Positions 43,563 through 47,653 of a DNA stretch of 47,653 nt are shown here, piece after piece. The notes beneath the pieces were generated by a model that worked only from the letters and a program-made list of their open reading frames with translations, had not been told where the DNA came from and made no database searches. This DNA is from Planctomycetaceae bacterium. GTDB taxonomy: Bacteria; Planctomycetota; Planctomycetia; Planctomycetales; Planctomycetaceae. The stretch lies in assembly GCA_029259815.1 (NCBI GenBank), contig JAJDEJ010000308.1, forward strand, positions 1 to 47,653. The letters are read 5' to 3'. Position 1 is the stretch's first letter; every line of letters starts with the position of its first letter. Both the position numbers and the translations under genes were made by a program.

Positions 43563-43735
43563 GCGGGGCGTCCTCGTCCTTCTCGTCAGTGTGACTGCAC
43601 TTCAAGGGATCGGCTGCTGGCTGTCACCCCGTGCATCTTATCGCCAATCTGAGACCAGCGTTCAAGGGCACTAACGGAAGAATGATGGTCCACCGTGCTG
43701 TATTAAGATCAAGGTCGTGACCGCGCACGAGAGAA

Positions 43736-45169
43736 TTATCCACTCGGTGCCGAACTTGTTGAACTGGAAACAGCCGTGTTGGGATCAGCTTCCGCAGTTG
43801 CCGCCTTGATCTCATCCACCGTCTCTGATTCAGCGTACAATTTCTGACTCGCCGGAGGATTCTTACGCATCCAATCTGAGACCTCTCCCAGGATCGCGTT
43901 GGGAACAGGAGTGGGAGTCTGATTCTTCAAGGCTCCGTTGACAAGTTTCAGCGACTCTTGATAGGCGCCCGCGACCAAAGGCTGATGCGTGCGGAGGGCG
44001 GGTGTCTTCGCCTGTGCAAGCAATCCCCAGCCACGCCTCACATCTTCGGCTGTCTGAGGTTGGTACGTGAAATAGAGATCCAGGAAGCACTTTCGCCACA
44101 CGGGATTGTTGACGTTCTGATTGTACTGAACCGTCACCATGCCCCCCAACTGGACGACTTCGTGAGCGATCAGACCCAGGTCGAATGAGCGATCAAGGTC
44201 CAGTTGTGACAACGATCTCGCTGCGTGGACTCGGACATGCCAAAATTCGATGGGGATCGAGTCATTCAAGATTGTCTTCCACAGAGCCTCCACAGCGACC
44301 GGCTCTCCGATGGCAGTGCGCGGCTCTTTGAGGTATCCGAGGGTGTCGACAACTCTCCAGAGATACCAGGCGTCGTCTGGTTTCAATTTGGTGTCGCGAT
44401 CGATCTCTAATTCATCTGCCAGGACGTGAGCGATCTTGTCTCTCATCGATCGTGGAGGGTCGCTGTCTCTGAGGATTCTCCCCAGTCCAAAGACCGCGGC
44501 GATCTTCGCTTCGGCCGTCTGGTTCGTACCCTCGACAACACTCAGCAATGGCTCCGCCGCCGGTGCGTAAGGCTCATCCGGAGTCTTTTCAATGCGATTT
44601 CCCGTTTTTTCGTTCAACTGTCCCAAGGCAAGGATCGCGTTCAATGTCACGATGCGCGGCTGACCCGTCAGGAGTTCGGTGAGGTATTTCGTCGCAGCAC
44701 TCAGGGCAATCTGCTTCGCTCGCGGGGAGTCTTTGGCGAAGATGTCGATGTCCTTGATGAGATCATTCCGGAAATTGGAGATGTTGGCCCAATTTTCAGG
44801 AATGGTCATTTTATACACGCGGTATCGAACTCCCTCATCAATGATCTTCTCATCCGTAGATCGAGGATTCGTACTGCGTAAGCTGGATGTGTATTCTTTG
44901 AGTTTGACAGGCCCGTACTTCTTTTCCTCGATCAGCGTCATCAACGGATTGGGGGTGATGTTGTTCCGCTCAGCGAGGCCGGGCTTCTTTTCAGGCTCCG
45001 CATCCTCTTCGGTTTCCTGAAACCTGTCTCTTAGACCTTGTGCGGAAAGCTGAGCAGGGAGGACGACCACGAGTGCCAGCGACAGGACACCAAGGAGGTA
45101 CCAAGTGTCGATCCGCTCGGATGAGGAAGTGAAGTTTGGAGTTGACCCTATCACCGGGGCTCCCTTCAT
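43736..45169 (-). CDS. HEAT-like repeat envelope protein, function unknown
   Basis: A protein of about 477 residues. An N-terminal hydrophobic segment (WYLLGVLSLALVVVLPAQLSAQ) with possible cleavage after LSAQ suggests export. A charged, acidic stretch follows (RFQETEEDAEPEKKP), then a largely helical region with pairs of helices resembling HEAT/Armadillo repeats (AATKYLTELLTGQPRIVTLNAILALGQL, AKIAAVFGLGRIL, HVRVHAARSLSQLDLDRS). The Ser/Thr-rich tail looks disordered. I do not recognise a family. ATG 45169 is taken because it gives a short n-region; an upstream frame to 45250 is open but not signal-like. It is alone, with about 500 bases free upstream. Confidence 0.6.
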   Translation of the reverse strand: MKGAPVIGSTPNFTSSSERIDTWYLLGVLSLALVVVLPAQLSAQGLRDRFQETEEDAEPEKKPGLAERNNITPNPLMTLIEEKKYGPVKLKEYTSSLRSTNPRSTDEKIIDEGVRYRVYKMTIPENWANISNFRNDLIKDIDIFAKDSPRAKQIALSAATKYLTELLTGQPRIVTLNAILALGQLNEKTGNRIEKTPDEPYAPAAEPLLSVVEGTNQTAEAKIAAVFGLGRILRDSDPPRSMRDKIAHVLADELEIDRDTKLKPDDAWYLWRVVDTLGYLKEPRTAIGEPVAVEALWKTILNDSIPIEFWHVRVHAARSLSQLDLDRSFDLGLIAHEVVQLGGMVTVQYNQNVNNPVWRKCFLDLYFTYQPQTAEDVRRGWGLLAQAKTPALRTHQPLVAGAYQESLKLVNGALKNQTPTPVPNAILGEVSDWMRKNPPASQKLYAESETVDEIKAATAEADPNTAVSSSTSSAPSG

Positions 45170-45663
45170 GGGGACTTGGGTGTGGAAATTCACGTTGGCA
45201 CCACGCAGAACACATTCCTGTGTATCAGCAGCGTGAAGCATACTGTTCACGTCATCGACTGGCCACTTTTCTGCCTACGATCTTACTGGCAGTCAACGAC
45301 TGATTGCCAATGGCGATGTCGCAATTCTGACAGTCATTCAATCGGGGAAGTCGTCCATTGGTGAGTTCGCTTTCCAAGCCTAAGATGTCTCTGAAGAGAT
45401 GGGATAAAGGACAAACGAGGGCCAGCACTGCGAACTCTTGAACAGAGCGAAGGATGACATAAGTTACCACCTTCACAGATCATGTGTCAAGGAGGAGTTT
45501 CTAGCATCATCCGATCAATTGATGATCAGAGTCGACTGTGACGATTAGCGAATCCCGACCGGAAGGGGGACTCACCCGGTATTAAGATCGTTTGAACTGA
45601 TATGAACGGAATCATCGGTCTCTCTCTGATGCAGTCTGGCGTCAAAAGGTTCCACGGAGTAGC
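45170..45663. other. Gene-free divergent interval
   Basis: Lies between the HEAT-like gene and the deacetylase-like gene. Short frames here are not supported, and no repeat or clear promoter was recognised. Confidence 0.4.
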
Positions 45664-46620
45664 GTGAGAATGACAATTTTGTATCGAAACGATCTATTCC
45701 TCCAGCATGAGACGGGCAGTCATCCCGAGTGTGCGGACCGGCTGGAAGCGGTCCATACCGCTCTTGATCATTCGGGAGTGATGAGCCGCGTATCGATCGA
45801 GCCCATCCAGTCATCTCCGCTGGAGACGCTCCAGCTGGCGCATACACCCCAGCACGTTGTCCGGGTCGATCAACTCGCGCAGCACGGGGGTGGTCGACTG
45901 GACCCGGATACGGTCGTTTCTCCGAAGTCTTACGATGTGGCCGCACACGCCGCAGGGACAGCGGTTGCCGCTGTCGACGCCGTCCTTGGTGGGCGACATC
46001 GCAATGCCCTGTGTCTCAGCCGGCCGCCGGGACATCATGCATTGCCGAACAGGGCGATGGGGTTCTGCCTGTTCAACAACATCGCGATCGCCGCCCGACA
46101 TGCTCGAAAGGTTCATGAACTGGATCGAGTACTCATCGTCGATTGGGATGTCCACCACGGCAACGGGACACAGGATATCTTTTACAGTGATGGACAGGTT
46201 CACTTCTTTTCTGCCCATCGCTTCCCCTTCTATCCGGGGACGGGGGACGATGATGAAACAGGGATAGGGGAAGGTCTTGGCGCGACGCTCAACCTGCCTG
46301 TGAGGTTCGGGATTTCGCGAAGTGACTATCAAGCTGCCTTCGCCGATGCCCTGGAGACTGCTGCGACTCGATGTCGTCCGCAGCTCATCCTGTTGAGCGC
46401 CGGATTCGATGCACATAAGCGTGATCCGATTGGCTCCCTCGGCCTGGAGTCCTCCGACTTTGGTGAGCTGACTCGAATGGTGACGGCAGTTGCGGACCAA
46501 CATTGTGATGGTCGAGTTGTGAGCCTGTTGGAGGGCGGCTACAACGTTGAAGCACTGGCAGAGTCTGTCCTCGAACACCTTGAGGCTCTGCTCAAGGCCG
46601 ACCCACTTCAGATTGATTGA
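45664..46620 (+). CDS. Histone-deacetylase-like amidohydrolase
   Basis: A 318-residue zinc-dependent deacetylase of the arginase/deacetylase fold. The signature motifs are complete: HPECADRLEAV, SRPPGHHA (catalytic His pair), MGFCLFNNIAIAA, VLIVDWDVHHGNGTQDIFY (zinc Asp and His), SAGFDAHKRDP (zinc Asp) and LLEGGYN (Tyr). Bacterial members remove acetyl groups from polyamines or protein lysines. The start is GTG 45664 or ATG 45670 (MTILYRND); no strong ribosome site. Followed after 42 bases by aroE on the same strand, so a shared transcript is likely. Confidence 0.93.
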   Translation: MRMTILYRNDLFLQHETGSHPECADRLEAVHTALDHSGVMSRVSIEPIQSSPLETLQLAHTPQHVVRVDQLAQHGGGRLDPDTVVSPKSYDVAAHAAGTAVAAVDAVLGGRHRNALCLSRPPGHHALPNRAMGFCLFNNIAIAARHARKVHELDRVLIVDWDVHHGNGTQDIFYSDGQVHFFSAHRFPFYPGTGDDDETGIGEGLGATLNLPVRFGISRSDYQAAFADALETAATRCRPQLILLSAGFDAHKRDPIGSLGLESSDFGELTRMVTAVADQHCDGRVVSLLEGGYNVEALAESVLEHLEALLKADPLQID

Positions 46621-46662
46621 CACCACCTCAACTGCTGACACTCGAACACAGGACCACTCCCC

Positions 46663-47517
46663 GTGACTGAGCCCCTGAACTTCAAACAAGAATTGACCGG
46701 CTGCTTTGGGCAACCGGTCGCAGAGAACCCGACACAGGTCATGATGGAAGCCGCCTATCGGCATCACGGGCTGGATTGGCGCTATCTGACGATTGAAGTC
46801 GGTCCTGACGATCTCTCTGCGGCAGTCGAAGGAGCGCGGGCCATGGGATTCCGCGGTTTCAACTGTACGATTCCTCATAAGGTCGCCGTGATTCAGCACC
46901 TCGATGGATTAGGAGAGTCTGCGTCACTCATGGGGGCGGTCAACTGTGTTGTCCGTCGCGGTGATCAGTTAATCGGCGAGAATACAGACGGCAAGGGGTT
47001 CGTGAAATCGTTACGAGAACTCGTCGACCCTCAGGACAAAGGGGTCGTGATCTTCGGTGCGGGGGGAGCAGCGCGGGCAATCGGCGTGGAAGTGGCACTT
47101 GCCGGTGCGAGTCACATCACGATCGTCAATCGCTCACAGTCGCGCGGCGAAGAACTCGTGGCACTGCTCAACGCCCATGTCCCGGCCGACGCAGACTTCG
47201 TCCTCTGGGAAGGCCCCTACAGTATTCCCGAAGGAACCAACATTGTGATCAATGCGACTTCGATTGGGCTCTTCCCTAATATCGACGCACGGTTGGATTT
47301 TGATGTCAACACTCTTTCGAGTGATCTTGTGGTCGCGGACGTCATCCCGAATCCGCCTCGCACACATCTCGTCCGCGAGGCGGAGAGTCGCGGGTGTCGT
47401 GTCATCGATGGATTGGGCATGCTCGTCAATCAAGGTGTCATCGGTGTCGAGTACTGGACGGGAACCAATCCAGATCCCGTCGTCATGCGAGAGGCGTTGG
47501 AAGAGGTCCTTGGCTAG
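46663..47517 (+). CDS. aroE: Shikimate dehydrogenase AroE
   Basis: A 284-residue enzyme that reduces 3-dehydroshikimate to shikimate with NADPH in aromatic amino-acid synthesis. The substrate domain holds FNCTIPHKV (catalytic Lys) and ENTDGKGF (catalytic Asp); the cofactor domain holds VIFGAGGAARAIGVEVAL, the IVNRSQSR adenosine-phosphate site and NATSIGLFPN. The C-terminal GLGMLVNQGVIGVEYWTG is normal for the family. It starts with GTG at 46663. The N-terminal ELTGCFGQPVAENPTQVMMEAAYRHHGL differs a little from the usual GxPxxHSxSPxxHN, but the fold is clear. Confidence 0.9.
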   Translation: MTEPLNFKQELTGCFGQPVAENPTQVMMEAAYRHHGLDWRYLTIEVGPDDLSAAVEGARAMGFRGFNCTIPHKVAVIQHLDGLGESASLMGAVNCVVRRGDQLIGENTDGKGFVKSLRELVDPQDKGVVIFGAGGAARAIGVEVALAGASHITIVNRSQSRGEELVALLNAHVPADADFVLWEGPYSIPEGTNIVINATSIGLFPNIDARLDFDVNTLSSDLVVADVIPNPPRTHLVREAESRGCRVIDGLGMLVNQGVIGVEYWTGTNPDPVVMREALEEVLG

Positions 47518-47634
47518 TCCTTGAACCAGCGTAGATCCATTGGCGGTGATTCGTGTGGCCGGAATTCTTCTGCGATTCTTGATGTTTTCGCGTAGTGAGA
47601 GCGGAAGAGCGTCGCATCTCAGGGAGGTTTTCAC

Positions 47635-47653
47635 GTGAACCGCAGGATACGCA
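47635..47653 (+). CDS. Possible start of a gene cut by the window edge
   Basis: AGGGAGG at 47621-47627 is followed at seven bases by GTG 47635, and the six codons visible read MNRRIR, a plausible basic n-region of a signal peptide. Too short to say more. Confidence 0.3.

Noticed and set aside
45811..46899. 362-codon minus-strand frame
   Set aside because: Antisense to the deacetylase-like gene and the start of aroE, both with complete catalytic motifs.

Overview
The window looks like chromosomal DNA of a planctomycete (Planctomycetota), probably of the Planctomycetaceae/Gimesia–Rubinisphaera type. The main reason is the 1.5-kaa secreted protein at 20141-24763, which joins DUF1080, ThuA, a PVC-type dehydrogenase, HEAT repeats and a CxxCH haem domain; this architecture is characteristic of that phylum. 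Secreted sugar-phosphate-isomerase-like and YdjC-like proteins, a RraA-like enzyme and a DUF116/prenyl-synthase fusion fit the same picture. No rRNA, tRNA, CRISPR array, integrase or intact IS was seen.

Layout. 205-9000: loosely packed housekeeping and hypothetical genes: a thioester-reductase-like SDR, a PilZ-like protein, a large low-complexity lipoprotein, a small protein resembling the DNA-binding domain of alkyltransferases, an unknown/winged-helix/TPR run, a second SDR and a family 2 glycosyltransferase. 9060-9380: a gene-free stretch that folds into several strong hairpins and ends in an intrinsic terminator, a candidate structured RNA. 9495-13947: an accessory island. The N-terminal third and the C-terminus of a GC-rich MmeI-like DNA methyltransferase survive in the same orientation, but its catalytic core is replaced by a lower-GC, oppositely oriented three-gene operon (TIGR04255 family protein, unknown protein, ComEC/Rec2-like metallo-beta-lactamase-fold hydrolase). 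This is the best candidate for an undescribed system. 13953-14766: four different inverted-repeat elements in a row without genes.

14778-18988: glycolate-oxidase-like subunits GlcF and GlcE, with a divergent GntP-type permease, then a porin remnant and gene-free DNA with repeats. 20141-24763: the giant PVC protein. 25047-28183: a sigma-54-dependent response regulator and a metallophosphoesterase. 28357-33040: YidC, a DksA/TraR-like zinc-finger protein and an HtrA-like protease. 33211-47517: RraA-like, DUF309, GNAT, DUF116-prenyl synthase, TIM-barrel, YdjC, acyl-CoA synthetase, LOG family, STAS, HEAT-like, histone-deacetylase-like and shikimate dehydrogenase genes. A further gene may start at the right edge.

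Scattered through the intergenic regions are at least three copies of one double-stem palindrome (class A), two of a related one (class B) and two of a third (class C), all short, non-coding and REP/MITE-like. Classes A and B share arm sequences. Function calls are from recognised motifs only; no searches were run.
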